Positions 18,880-28,527 of a DNA stretch of 64,000 nucleotides are shown here, one piece after another. The position numbers and the translations under genes were made by a program. The number at the start of each line of letters is the position of its first letter. Positions within the stretch are counted from its first letter, which is position 1. The notes under the pieces were generated by a model. It was not told the origin of the DNA and made no database searches. It worked only from the letters and a program-made list of their open reading frames with translations. The stretch comes from DRPN01 sp964599235 (GTDB taxonomy: Bacteria > Bacteroidota > Bacteroidia > Bacteroidales > VadinHA17), in NCBI GenBank assembly GCA_964599235.1, contig CAZRDX010000003.1, positions 95,609-159,608 on the forward strand, given 5' to 3'.

Positions 18880-21207
18880 ATGGAGGGTAAGAACAATCTG
18901 ATCATCGTCGAGTCGCCGGCCAAAGCCCGTACGATCGAGAAGATCCTGGGCAAGGACTATAAGGTGAAATCCAGTTTCGGACATATCCGCGACCTGGAAA
19001 AGAAGGAACTGGGTATCGATATCCGGCATGATTTCAAGCCCAAGTACGTGGTGCCGGAAGAGAAGAAGAAGGTGGTGAGCGAGCTGAAGGACGCGGTCAA
19101 AAAGTCGTCGCGTATCTTCCTGGCCTCGGATGAAGACCGCGAGGGGGAGGCCATCGCCTGGCATCTTTCGGAGGTGCTGGAGCTCTCTCCGGAGAACAGC
19201 AAGCGTATTGTCTTCCATGAGATCACGCCCCCGGCTATCCGGGAGGCGCTGGAGGCCCCGCGCGACATCAACCACGATCTGGTGAATGCCCAGCAGGCCC
19301 GCCGTATCCTGGACCGTCTGGTGGGGTATGAGCTCTCACCCATCCTGTGGAAAAAAGTGAAGCCCTCCCTGTCCGCCGGGCGTGTGCAGTCGGTGGCCGT
19401 ACGCCTGATCGTCGAAAGGGAGCGGGAGATCCTTCATTTCGAACCCACAAGCTATTTCCGCATCACGGGCGAGTTCCTGCTGGAACACGAAGGCCGGACC
19501 TACACCCTGAAAGCCGAGCTGAGCGAGCGTTTCGACAGTGAGGAGAAGGCCCGTGCTTTCCTGGAATCGGTCAAGGACAAGACCTTCCGTGTTACGGGGA
19601 TCACCCGCAAACCCACCGAACGCACTCCTCCGCCGCCTTTCACCACCTCCACCCTCCAGCAGGAGGCCAGCCGCAAGCTGCGTTTCTCGGTGGCTTACAC
19701 CATGTCGCTCGCCCAACGCCTCTACGAAGCAGGTCACATCACCTACATGCGTACCGACTCGGTGAACCTCTCCAAACTGGCCCTCAAAACCGCGAAGGAA
19801 TGGATCACCGGGAAATACGGGGAAGAATACGCCAAGACCCGGCAGTACCGCACCAAGTCGAAAGGAGCCCAGGAGGCCCACGAAGCCATCCGGCCGACCT
19901 ACCTCAACAAGGAACAGGTACCCGCCACAGCCGCCGAACAGAAACTCTACGACCTGATACGAAAAAGAACCCTCGCCTCGCAGATGGCCAATGCGAAGAT
20001 CGAGAAGACCACCGTCACCCTGATCCCGGAAGGTTCGGACAAGACTTTCGTCGCCACGGGCGAGGTGGTCCTGTTTGACGGATATCTGAAGGTCTATTCC
20101 GATCAGGACAAGGAGGAAGAAGAAGAAAAAACCGACACCACCTTCCTCCCCCCGGTGAAGAAAGGGGACGAACTGAGGTATGACAGGATCATGGCCACGC
20201 AGCGTTTCAACCAGCCTCCGCCACGCTACAACGAGGCCATGTTGGTGCGCAAGCTCGAAGAGCTGGGCATCGGCCGTCCTTCCACCTATGCTCCGACCAT
20301 CACCACCATCCAGCAAAGAGGATACGTGGTCAAGGATGACCGTCCCGGCGAGAGCAGGCCGATCACCCAACTCACGCTGCGGAAAGAGAAAGTGGAGAAG
20401 AAGACGAAACGGGAAACCTTCGGGAAGGAACGCGGCAAGCTCTTCCCCAGCGACATCGGCATGGTGGTCAATGATTTCCTGCTGAAGCACTTCCCCGACA
20501 TCCTCGATTACAATTTCACGGCTACCATCGAGAAGCAGTTCGACGAGATCGCACGGGGGAAGATGGACTGGATCGAGATGATCCGGCACTTTTACCGCGA
20601 GTTCCATCCCAAGGTGGAAAAAACGGAGAAAAGCTCGGGCCGCACTACGGGCGAGCGCATCCTGGGCACCGACCCTGAGAGCGGCAAGGAGGTGATCGCC
20701 AAGGTGGGGAGGTACGGACCGGTGGTCCAGATAGGCAGGGCCGATGACGGTGAGAAACCCCGTTACGCCAGACTGCGCAAGGGCCAGCTCATCGAGACCA
20801 TCACCCTGGAGGAAGCCCTCGGCCTCTTCCGCCTGCCCCGCACCGTGGGCACCTTCGAAGGGAAAGAAATCATCGCCTCGGTGGGACGCTACGGCCCCTA
20901 CCTGCGCCATGACAACAGCTTCTACTCGATACCCGACAGCGACGACCCGCATACCATCACCGAAGAACGGGCCATCGAGATCATCCTCGAAAAAAGAGAA
21001 CAAGACAGGAACAGGGTGCTCCGCACCTTCGACGAGGATCCCGGCCTGCAGATCCTCAACGGCCGCTGGGGACCGTACATAAAGTACAACGACAAGAACT
21101 ACCGCATCCCGCGCAACCGCAAGGCGGAAGAACTCACCTACGAGGAGTGCATGGAGATCGTCCGCAACACCGAGGCCAGTCCCCGTCAGCGCAGAAGGAA
21201 GAGATGA
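18880..21207 (+). CDS. topA: DNA topoisomerase I
   Basis: Type IA topoisomerase that relaxes negative supercoils by single-strand passage. The TOPRIM domain opens with IIVESPAKARTIEKILG and includes the SDEDREGEAIAWHL acidic cluster. The active tyrosine is in ITYMRTDSVNLS. Near the C-terminus three short repeats (VGRYGPVVQIG, VGRYGPYLRH, GRWGPYIKY) form the topo-C region used in place of zinc fingers. ATG 18880 gives 775 residues; a GTG four codons upstream is an alternative. Its stop overlaps the next gene (ATGA). Confidence 0.95.
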   Translation: MEGKNNLIIVESPAKARTIEKILGKDYKVKSSFGHIRDLEKKELGIDIRHDFKPKYVVPEEKKKVVSELKDAVKKSSRIFLASDEDREGEAIAWHLSEVLELSPENSKRIVFHEITPPAIREALEAPRDINHDLVNAQQARRILDRLVGYELSPILWKKVKPSLSAGRVQSVAVRLIVEREREILHFEPTSYFRITGEFLLEHEGRTYTLKAELSERFDSEEKARAFLESVKDKTFRVTGITRKPTERTPPPPFTTSTLQQEASRKLRFSVAYTMSLAQRLYEAGHITYMRTDSVNLSKLALKTAKEWITGKYGEEYAKTRQYRTKSKGAQEAHEAIRPTYLNKEQVPATAAEQKLYDLIRKRTLASQMANAKIEKTTVTLIPEGSDKTFVATGEVVLFDGYLKVYSDQDKEEEEEKTDTTFLPPVKKGDELRYDRIMATQRFNQPPPRYNEAMLVRKLEELGIGRPSTYAPTITTIQQRGYVVKDDRPGESRPITQLTLRKEKVEKKTKRETFGKERGKLFPSDIGMVVNDFLLKHFPDILDYNFTATIEKQFDEIARGKMDWIEMIRHFYREFHPKVEKTEKSSGRTTGERILGTDPESGKEVIAKVGRYGPVVQIGRADDGEKPRYARLRKGQLIETITLEEALGLFRLPRTVGTFEGKEIIASVGRYGPYLRHDNSFYSIPDSDDPHTITEERAIEIILEKREQDRNRVLRTFDEDPGLQILNGRWGPYIKYNDKNYRIPRNRKAEELTYEECMEIVRNTEASPRQRRRKR

Positions 21208-22355
21208 TGGACCTGAACGATTATTTTGACCCCGTCAGCCTGCCCAAGCCGCTGCTGCGCAATGTGGCAGCCACGGAAGAGTTCGCCCGTCGTCTGACGG
21301 TACACGTCCCCGACCAACCGATCCGCGACGTCGGCGATTTCGATGTGGCCCTGCTCGGCGTTCCCGAAGACCGGCTTTCAGACAACAAAGGAGCTTCCGA
21401 AGCTCCCGACCACATACGCAGCAAGCTGTATGCCCTGAGCCGCCTGCGGGGGTCGCTGAAGATCATCGATCTGGGCAATATGCGCGTGGGAAACACCCCC
21501 GGCGACACACAATACGGCCTGGAGGATATCCTCTTCCACCTGCTGGAGAACGAGGTGATCGCCATCGTGCTGGGCGGGACCCAGGAGATCACCCTGCCGG
21601 CATGCCGGGCCGTGGAGAAATACCGGGGCAGGAGCCGGCTGGTGACCCTCGACGCCCGCCTTGACCTGTCCAAAGGAGACGACACGCTCCGGTCGGACAA
21701 CTGGCTGGAAGAACTGTTGGACAGGGAGGGTACCCTGCGGAGCCTGGGCTATCAGGAATACCTGGTCAACCCCCGCGACACGGAACGGCTCCAGAAACAC
21801 GGACATACGGCCAGACGCCTGGGAAGAGTGCGGGAAGACCTCTCCGACCACGAACCCTGCTTCCGGGACACGGAGGTCCACAGCTACGATCTTTCCGTCG
21901 TTAGGATGAGCGACGCTCCCGGCACACTGAACCCCTCTCCCAACGGCCTCTCCGGCACGGAAGTGTGCCAGCTGGCCCTTTATTCCGGCCTCAGCGACCG
22001 CGTGACCTCTTTCCTGGTCACGGAGGTCAACCCCCGTCTCGACCCGCGGGACCAGACCGCCCACCTGGCAGCACAGATGACCTGGTTCTTTCTTTCAGGA
22101 CTCTCCCGGCGCACCCGCGAACAACCCGACCCCTCCAGCGAACATTTTATCCAGTTCATCCTCGATCTCCCCGCTACAGAGGAGAAGATCACTTTCCTGA
22201 AAAGTCACCTCACCAACCGTTGGTGGTTCCTTTCCCCTGTCCCTGACAAGGTCACGGGGAAAAAAGAATGGATCCCCTGCTCCTACCGCGATTACCAGAT
22301 GGCCTCGCACCGGGAGATCCCCGAACGATGGTTTTCTCTCGTCCAAAAAAGCTGA
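21204..22355 (+). CDS. Arginase-fold protein lacking metal ligands
   Basis: A 383-residue protein with the ureohydrolase (arginase/agmatinase/formimidoylglutamase) pattern, but the manganese-binding motifs are eroded. GGDHS has become GGTQE, DAHxD has become DARLD, and the SxDxDxxDP motif has become SYDLSVVRMSDAP. The following APGTLNPSPNGLSG still matches the family. At least two His ligands and one Asp ligand are gone, so hydrolase activity is unlikely. It is translationally coupled to topA (4-base overlap) and sits just before the T9SS genes, a placement I recall from other Bacteroidota. A structural or regulatory role is possible but unproven. The ATG one codon later is equally possible. 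Confidence 0.75.
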   Translation: MMDLNDYFDPVSLPKPLLRNVAATEEFARRLTVHVPDQPIRDVGDFDVALLGVPEDRLSDNKGASEAPDHIRSKLYALSRLRGSLKIIDLGNMRVGNTPGDTQYGLEDILFHLLENEVIAIVLGGTQEITLPACRAVEKYRGRSRLVTLDARLDLSKGDDTLRSDNWLEELLDREGTLRSLGYQEYLVNPRDTERLQKHGHTARRLGRVREDLSDHEPCFRDTEVHSYDLSVVRMSDAPGTLNPSPNGLSGTEVCQLALYSGLSDRVTSFLVTEVNPRLDPRDQTAHLAAQMTWFFLSGLSRRTREQPDPSSEHFIQFILDLPATEEKITFLKSHLTNRWWFLSPVPDKVTGKKEWIPCSYRDYQMASHREIPERWFSLVQKS

Positions 22356-22497
22356 TCAGACAGAACCAGGCACCTCGTCCCGCCCAATCCTCTGAAGCAA
22401 CACAACGCTCCTGCCGGATCGGAAAAAAATGTAACTTTTTGCTTCCCGATCATGTATAAAGGCTGTGGTCACTCCGGTGGTTATTAACAGGGGGGTG

Positions 22498-22528
22498 TTG
22501 ATATTATTGGAGGAAAGTATTATTTTTG
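22498..22528 (+). promoter_or_regulatory. Promoter of the porP-gldKLMN operon
   Basis: TTG at 22498-22500, a 20-base spacer and TATTTTTG at 22521-22528. It lies in the 221-base gap after the arginase-fold gene and 48 bases before the porP start, with no other promoter-like match seen before gldK. Confidence 0.65.
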
Positions 22529-22576
22529 CTTACTTTACCACAATGCAGATCCTAGAATTTCGATGACCACTGTTTG

Positions 22577-23536
22577 ATGAGCAGCCGGAGAGGAAAGATC
22601 GTACGATGGATGGTGTGGATGATGTTCCTGGGGGTGAGGATGGTCTCCGGCCAGGAGGATCCACAGTTGAGTCAATTTATGTTCAGTAAGCTGACATATA
22701 ACCCGGGGTTTGCAGGAAGCAACGGCGGCATCTGTGTCACCGGTCTCAACCGCCAGCAATGGGTAGGTTTCAAGGGCGCTCCATCGACCACCATTTTTCA
22801 GGGGGAGGCATTTGTCAAGCCTTTTGGTCTTCCCAGCGGGGTGGGGCTCACTTTCACCAGTGACAAGCTGGGTTTTGAGAACAACCTTTCGATCACAGGC
22901 ACTTATGCATACCGTCTGGAGCTGGGCAGCGGCACCCTCGGTATCGGGCTCAGTCTGGGGCTGATCAACAAGTCGATCGACCCCACCTGGGAGGTGCCTA
23001 CCAGCGACTACCACACCCCTCCCAGCGGCGATCCCCTCATCCCCGACAACAAGGAAAGCGCCATGGCCTTTGACATGGGCCTGGGACTCTATTATCATTC
23101 GGACGAGTTCTACGTAGGCGTATCCTCCACCCATCTCAACGCACCCGTGATCAAATACACCGAGGGGGAACCTTTCATCGCACGGCACTATTACGTGGTG
23201 GCAGGATACAACCTGCGTCTGCCCGACCCGTCTTTCGAGATCCTGCCCGCCTTTTTCCTGCAATCCGACGGGAAAGCTACCCAATTTTCTCTGAACCTCA
23301 ATGTGCTTTACAATAAAAAGGTATGGGGCGGCGTTTCCTACAGGACCGGCGATGCCATCGTGGGCATGATCGGACTGCAGCTGATGAGCGGACTGAGGAT
23401 CGGATACGCTTACGATTTCCAGACCTCCGAGATCAGGAACAACACCGGAGGCTCCCATGAAGTAATGGTGAAATATTGCTTCAACCTGAGCCTGCAAAGG
23501 GAACCGAAGAGCTATAAAAGTATCAGATTTTTATGA
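22577..23536 (+). CDS. porP: PorP/SprF family T9SS outer-membrane protein
   Basis: A 319-residue outer-membrane beta-barrel protein of the PorP/SprF family: signal peptide ending VSGQEDPQ, then the signature QLSQFMFSKLTYNPGFAGSN and repeated amphipathic strands. In Porphyromonas PorP is part of the type IX secretion apparatus, interacting with the PorK/PorN ring at the outer membrane. Here it heads the gldKLMN operon, the same order as porPKLMN. ATG 22577 is chosen; a TTG codon directly before it is less likely. Confidence 0.92.
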   Translation: MSSRRGKIVRWMVWMMFLGVRMVSGQEDPQLSQFMFSKLTYNPGFAGSNGGICVTGLNRQQWVGFKGAPSTTIFQGEAFVKPFGLPSGVGLTFTSDKLGFENNLSITGTYAYRLELGSGTLGIGLSLGLINKSIDPTWEVPTSDYHTPPSGDPLIPDNKESAMAFDMGLGLYYHSDEFYVGVSSTHLNAPVIKYTEGEPFIARHYYVVAGYNLRLPDPSFEILPAFFLQSDGKATQFSLNLNVLYNKKVWGGVSYRTGDAIVGMIGLQLMSGLRIGYAYDFQTSEIRNNTGGSHEVMVKYCFNLSLQREPKSYKSIRFL

Positions 23537-23585
23537 TTTTTGAAAAAAATTGTATTACTTGCAGTATCAATAACATTGTAGCGTT

Positions 23586-24920
23586 ATGAAAAAGTTGAGT
23601 GTAATCGGGTTGATCGTGATCTTTTTCCTGAGTGGCTGCGGAAGCTCGTTCAACGGCGAGCTGGTAGGGATCCCGGGAAAAAAATATTTCGAACCCGAAC
23701 CCTACGGTATGGTTTTCATTCCCCAGGGGAGCTTCAACATGGGCCCGAGCGACCAGGATATCAGCTGGGCCATGAACTCAACCAGCAAAACGGTCACCGT
23801 CGACGCTTTCTGGATGGATGAGACAGAGATCACCAACAGCGAATACCGCCAGTTCATCAATTACGTCAGGGATTCCATCATGCGGTACAAGCTGGGCGAG
23901 GCAGGCATCGAAGGATTCTTCAAGGTCGATGAGAACGGCGACCAGTACGATCCTCCCGTCATCGACTGGGAGACCAAGATCGACTGGGAGAACGAGGATG
24001 TGAAAAATGTCCTCGAAGACATGTACTATCAGCCCAACGAACGCTACTTCGGCAAAAAGCAGATCGATCCCCGTAAGCTCATCTATTCCTATTTTTGGAT
24101 CGATCTCAAGCAGGCTGCCAAAGTCTCCAACGCTTACGATTACAAGACCAAATCGTACCACGGCAAGGTGTATGACTACGTGAATGAGAAGTGGATCCCC
24201 ATCCAGGATCGTTCGGCCTTCATCTTCCACGATGAGGTCCCCTGCTATCCCGACACTTTGGTGTGGATCCGCGACTTCACCTACTCGTACAACGAACCGT
24301 GGACCAACATGTATTTCTGGCATCCCGCCTTTTACGATTATCCGATCGTGGGCGTCACCTGGAAGCAGGCCTCGGCCTTCAGCATCTGGCGGACAAAATA
24401 CCTGAACGATTTCCTCCGCTCCGAAGGAAGGCCGGAGGTACAGGAATATCGCCTGCCTACCGAGACAGAATGGGAATACGCTGCACGTGGCGGGCTTGAC
24501 CTTTCCATGTATCCCTGGGGCGGTATCTACACTCGTAACTACCAGGGTTGTTTCCTGGCCAACTTCAAACCGCTGCGCGGCAACTACATCGACGACGGTG
24601 CCCTCACCACCAACAAAGTGGGCTCCTACGAACCCAACGAGTACGGCCTTTACGACATGGCCGGCAACGTCGCGGAATGGACTTCCAGCGCTTACGACGA
24701 ATCGGCCTATCTCTTCATGCACGACATGAACCCCGACTACAAATACAACGCACGTCCCGACGAAGCCCCCGTGATGAAACGCAAAGTCATCCGCGGCGGC
24801 TCCTGGAAGGACATCGCTTATTATCTGCAGGTGAGCACCCGTACTTACGAATATCAGGACTCCGCCAAATCGTTCATCGGTTTCCGCAACGTCCGTTCGT
24901 ACATGGGCACGGGCATCTGA
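23586..24920 (+). CDS. gldK: T9SS ring lipoprotein GldK/PorK
   Basis: A 444-residue lipoprotein with a signal peptide ending FFLSGCGSSF (Cys19 lipidated) and a formylglycine-generating-enzyme-like (sulfatase-modifying factor) fold: MVFIPQGSFNMGPSD, ITNSEYRQF, RLPTETEWEYAARGG, GLYDMAGNVAEWTSS, IRGGSWKD. In GldK the fold is structural: with GldN it forms the large periplasmic ring below the outer membrane. It is 49 bases after porP and co-transcribed with gldL. Confidence 0.95.
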   Translation: MKKLSVIGLIVIFFLSGCGSSFNGELVGIPGKKYFEPEPYGMVFIPQGSFNMGPSDQDISWAMNSTSKTVTVDAFWMDETEITNSEYRQFINYVRDSIMRYKLGEAGIEGFFKVDENGDQYDPPVIDWETKIDWENEDVKNVLEDMYYQPNERYFGKKQIDPRKLIYSYFWIDLKQAAKVSNAYDYKTKSYHGKVYDYVNEKWIPIQDRSAFIFHDEVPCYPDTLVWIRDFTYSYNEPWTNMYFWHPAFYDYPIVGVTWKQASAFSIWRTKYLNDFLRSEGRPEVQEYRLPTETEWEYAARGGLDLSMYPWGGIYTRNYQGCFLANFKPLRGNYIDDGALTTNKVGSYEPNEYGLYDMAGNVAEWTSSAYDESAYLFMHDMNPDYKYNARPDEAPVMKRKVIRGGSWKDIAYYLQVSTRTYEYQDSAKSFIGFRNVRSYMGTGI

Positions 24921-24970
24921 TCCCCTTCTTGAGAAAAATGACGATATTGTAAATAAAACCTTTTGAGATC

Positions 24971-25888
24971 ATGAAAATCAAGGAATTAGTTCAGACAAGC
25001 GGCTGGAAGAACTTCATGGCCAAGTTGTATGGCTGGGGAGCATCGGTAGTGATCATCGGTGCTCTTTTCAAGATCAACCACTATCCCGGTGCGAACATCA
25101 TGCTGATCCTGGGGCTGACGACAGAAGCCATCATTTTCTTTTTCTCGGCCTTCGAACCACCGCACGAGGAACCCGACTGGACACTGGTCTACCCCGAGCT
25201 GGCCGGCCTGACCGATGAGGATGAGATGGCTCTTCCTTCAGGAGGACGGCACCGGGGTGGTTACGGCGGCTCCACATCCGCCCTCGAAAAGTTTGACAAA
25301 CTCCTTGAGGAAGGCGAGATCACTCCCGACCTGTTCAACAAACTGGGTCAGGGACTGCAGCGTCTCAGCGAAACAGCCGAAAAACTGAACGACATTTCCG
25401 ACGCGGCAGCCGCCTCCACCAAATATGCCGAAAGCCTGGAAAAAGCCGCAGAAACAGTCGATCAGCATACCGAAAACTACGTCAGCTCCACCGAAGAGCT
25501 GAAAGGTTCGGTCGACCGTCTGTCCGAAGCTTACGACAAAACAGCCAACCTGATCACCGAGTCGGGTACCAACTACCAGCGTCTGGCCGAGTCGTTCAGC
25601 CATATCGAGGACGGCAGCAAGTCGTACAACGAACAGCTGGAGACCCTCAACAAGAACCTCTCGGCACTCAACGCTGTGTATGAACTGCAGCTTCAGACCT
25701 CCAACGAACAGCTTAAGAAAGCCGAAGAAGCATACTCCGGCCTTGCCCAGATGATGGAAGACCTGAAAGCTTCGGCAGAAAGCTCGGCCCGCTACAGGGA
25801 AGAGGTCACCAAGCTGAGCGAGAACCTCGCCGAGCTCAATACCATTTACGGGAACATGCTGGCCGCTATGAACGTGATGAAAAAATAA
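24971..25888 (+). CDS. gldL: T9SS inner-membrane motor protein GldL/PorL
   Basis: GldL forms the pentameric stator-like core of the proton-driven T9SS motor with GldM. Two transmembrane helices at about residues 17-58 are visible, with the family segment GALFKINHYPGANIMLILGL and the conserved glutamate in TTEAIIFFFSAFEPP. A long cytoplasmic coiled coil follows, rich in LEKAAETVDQ-type heptads. At 305 residues it is the long form like Porphyromonas PorL rather than the shorter Flavobacterium GldL. Confidence 0.95.
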   Translation: MKIKELVQTSGWKNFMAKLYGWGASVVIIGALFKINHYPGANIMLILGLTTEAIIFFFSAFEPPHEEPDWTLVYPELAGLTDEDEMALPSGGRHRGGYGGSTSALEKFDKLLEEGEITPDLFNKLGQGLQRLSETAEKLNDISDAAAASTKYAESLEKAAETVDQHTENYVSSTEELKGSVDRLSEAYDKTANLITESGTNYQRLAESFSHIEDGSKSYNEQLETLNKNLSALNAVYELQLQTSNEQLKKAEEAYSGLAQMMEDLKASAESSARYREEVTKLSENLAELNTIYGNMLAAMNVMKK

Positions 25889-25951
25889 CCACACACATCC
25901 TTGATGTCCCCTATATTGAATGTAGCCATTATTCCATAAACCAAGAACATT

Positions 25952-27589
25952 ATGGGCCACGGAAAAGAGACCCCGAGACAAAAGATGATCGGGATGATGT
26001 ATCTGGTGCTCACCGCACTTCTCGCCCTGAACGTTTCGAAGGAGGCGGTTGAGGCGTTCAAGCTGGTCGACGAAAGCCTGAACCAGACCACCGAGATCAA
26101 CGTGGAAAGGAACAATCAGGTGTATTCCGACTTTGAACGCAAGGCCGCTACCAACCCCGTAAAAGCCGGCCCCTGGCGCGACAAAGCCAACGAAGTGAAG
26201 AACAGGGCCAACGAAATGTACGACTATATCCAGGCCATCAAGCTGGAAATCGTCAAAACAGCAGAAGGGGAGAACTCGGAAGCCATCGACGGGAACAAGA
26301 TCATCGTCGAGAAAATACACAAGATCGACGAAAACAACGTTCCTTCCCAGATCCTCATCGGGGCCAACATGGACGGAAAAGCTTACGATCTCCACCATGC
26401 GCTCGATGATTACCGGGAATTCCTCCTCAATATCATCGGCAACAAAAACCCCAAACTGGTAGAGTCGATCAAAAAGACCCTGGACACTTCCGACAAGGAA
26501 GACCCGGGTGGAGAAAAGGTGTCATGGGAGATCCATAACTTCCACACCCTTCCTCTCATCGCCGTGATCACCATTCTCTCCAAACTGCAGGGGGATGTCC
26601 GGAACACCGAGGGTCTGACGCTCAACTACCTCTACAACCAGATCGAGGCCAACGACTTCAAGTTCAACAAACTCGTCCCCACCGTCATCGCCACGAGCAA
26701 TTACGTGATGAAAGGAGGAGAGTACCAGGCCCATGTCTTCATCGCAGCTACCGACACCACCCAGAAACCGCAGGTGCTCATCGGCAAATACAAAAAGGTA
26801 AAACTTCCCGATGGTACGTTCAAATACGAAATGGTGGGGAATTACAAGGTACTGCCTGTGGATGAGCGTGGCCGTGGTGTTTACAAGGTACCCGCCAGCT
26901 CCATTGGCGAGAAGAAGTGGGGCGGTCTCATCCGTATGCGTGCTCCGTCGGGTGATACCATCGCATTCCCGTTCGAGGCTTCCTATACCGTAGCAGCCCC
27001 CAACGTGGTGGTCTCCCCCACGGCCATGAACGTCTTCTATGTGGGTGTCGACAACCCGGTGGACATCTCCGTCCCCGGCGTAGGATCTGATAAGATCACC
27101 GCTACCATGACCAACGGAGTGATCAAGAAAGGAAAAGTGAAAAATTTCCGGGGTTCTTGGATCGTTCGTCCCAAAACACCCGGCAAACCTGCCCAGGTGC
27201 GTGTCTTCGCCGACATCAACGGTAAAAAGGTCTCCTTCCCGCCCATCTCGTTCCGCGTCAAGCGAGTACCCCCGCCCGTGGCCAAAGTGGCAGGCAAAAA
27301 GGGAGGGAACATCTCCAAGGCCGCTCTGGCAGCACAAAGCGTTGTGCTGGCTGAAATGGAGAACTTCGACTTTGACCTGAAATTCAGGGTGACCTCATTC
27401 AGGATGTCCGTTACCCTCAAAGGATTCACCTACGACGAAATATCCAACAACAACCGGATCACACCGAAAATGAAATCCTACATCAACCAGATGAGAAGGA
27501 ACAGCAAGGTCATTTTCGACGATATCAAGGCTGTGGGTCCGGACGGTGTGACCCGCCGACTGAACCCGATCGTGTTTACCATCAACTAA
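25952..27589 (+). CDS. gldM: T9SS motor protein GldM/PorM
   Basis: A 545-residue protein with one N-terminal transmembrane helix (MIGMMYLVLTALLALNVSKE) and a large periplasmic region built from four domains that reaches from the inner-membrane GldL motor to the GldK/GldN ring. The N-terminus MGHGKETPRQKMIGMMYLVL is a close family match. Length is slightly above the roughly 515 usual. It lies 63 bases after gldL and 14 bases before gldN. Confidence 0.95.
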   Translation: MGHGKETPRQKMIGMMYLVLTALLALNVSKEAVEAFKLVDESLNQTTEINVERNNQVYSDFERKAATNPVKAGPWRDKANEVKNRANEMYDYIQAIKLEIVKTAEGENSEAIDGNKIIVEKIHKIDENNVPSQILIGANMDGKAYDLHHALDDYREFLLNIIGNKNPKLVESIKKTLDTSDKEDPGGEKVSWEIHNFHTLPLIAVITILSKLQGDVRNTEGLTLNYLYNQIEANDFKFNKLVPTVIATSNYVMKGGEYQAHVFIAATDTTQKPQVLIGKYKKVKLPDGTFKYEMVGNYKVLPVDERGRGVYKVPASSIGEKKWGGLIRMRAPSGDTIAFPFEASYTVAAPNVVVSPTAMNVFYVGVDNPVDISVPGVGSDKITATMTNGVIKKGKVKNFRGSWIVRPKTPGKPAQVRVFADINGKKVSFPPISFRVKRVPPPVAKVAGKKGGNISKAALAAQSVVLAEMENFDFDLKFRVTSFRMSVTLKGFTYDEISNNNRITPKMKSYINQMRRNSKVIFDDIKAVGPDGVTRRLNPIVFTIN

Positions 27590-27603
27590 ATAGAGGTACG
27601 ACC

Positions 27604-28449
27604 ATGAAAAAACTGTTTTCCCCGGTCCTTCTGATGATGTTGTTCCTGGCCCCTTCTTTCACCCAGGTGAAGGGACAGGAAGTCACCAAGGAAAGATGGA
27701 TCTATGAGAAATCGATGCAGGACAGGAAACCGGTACCCTATCCTTATGTCCGTGAGGCGGACGTGATGTGGGCCAAGAAGATCTGGAGGCTGGTGGACCT
27801 CAGGCAGAAGTTCAACCTGCCCCTCTATTATCCCACCGCACCCATCGGTGACAGGAAAAGTCTCATCGACGTCATCTACGATGCACTGCGGGCTGGCGAG
27901 GTGACCGCCTACGACCCGTTCCACGATGACATGACCGTCAAGATCACCCAGGATGATATTGAGAAAAACTTTGGTGCCAGCACCGAAGTGATCCAGGTGC
28001 CCGACGAGAACGGCGTGATGCACGACACTACCATCGTCAACGAAGCCCGTACCTCGGATGTCAAGGAATACATCATCCAGGAAGTATGGTTCTTCGATAA
28101 GACACGCTCCACACTCGACGTACGTATCCTGGGGATCTGCCCGGTACGTATCAGCGAAAACCCCACCACCGGTCAGATGGAAAGAAGGAAACTTTTCTGG
28201 ATCTACTATCCCGAATTCCGTGATATCTTCGCCAACCATGAAGCCTATAACCCTTACAACGATGCCCAGAAGATCTCGTTCGACGACCTCTTCATGCAGC
28301 GTCGTTTCCACGGGGTGATCATCACGGAATCCAACGTCTACGACAACCGACCCATCGATTCCTATGAATCTGGGCGTGCCGCCCTCCTGGAAGCCGACAG
28401 GATCAAGAACTCCATCTTCAACTTCGAACAGGACCTCTGGGAATACTGA
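27604..28449 (+). CDS. gldN: T9SS ring protein GldN/PorN
   Basis: A 281-residue periplasmic protein with a signal peptide (MKKLFSPVLLMMLFLAPSFT). It partners GldK in the outer-membrane-associated ring of the T9SS. The segments YPYVREADVMWAKKIWRLVDLRQKFN and PDENGVMHDTTIVNEA fit the family, and the C-terminus is short. It is the last gene of the operon and is followed by a strong terminator. Confidence 0.94.
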   Translation: MKKLFSPVLLMMLFLAPSFTQVKGQEVTKERWIYEKSMQDRKPVPYPYVREADVMWAKKIWRLVDLRQKFNLPLYYPTAPIGDRKSLIDVIYDALRAGEVTAYDPFHDDMTVKITQDDIEKNFGASTEVIQVPDENGVMHDTTIVNEARTSDVKEYIIQEVWFFDKTRSTLDVRILGICPVRISENPTTGQMERRKLFWIYYPEFRDIFANHEAYNPYNDAQKISFDDLFMQRRFHGVIITESNVYDNRPIDSYESGRAALLEADRIKNSIFNFEQDLWEY

Positions 28450-28474
28450 TGCCGGATATTCCTTTTGCGCAACA

Positions 28475-28506
28475 TAAAAAAGGCCGTTCTCCCGAACGGC
28501 CTTTTT
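28475..28506. terminator. Bidirectional terminator after gldN
   Basis: GGCCGTTC (28482-28489), loop TCCC, GAACGGCC (28494-28501), flanked by an A-run and a T-run. The perfect 8-bp stem, extended by A-T pairs, lies between the convergent gldN and mannose-1-phosphate guanylyltransferase genes and can end both transcripts. Confidence 0.92.
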
Positions 28507-28527
28507 CTTTTCCTCTTTTCTCTTCCA

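Noticed and set aside
19336..21003. 555-codon minus-strand frame inside topA
   Set aside because: Antisense shadow of the topoisomerase; no family features.
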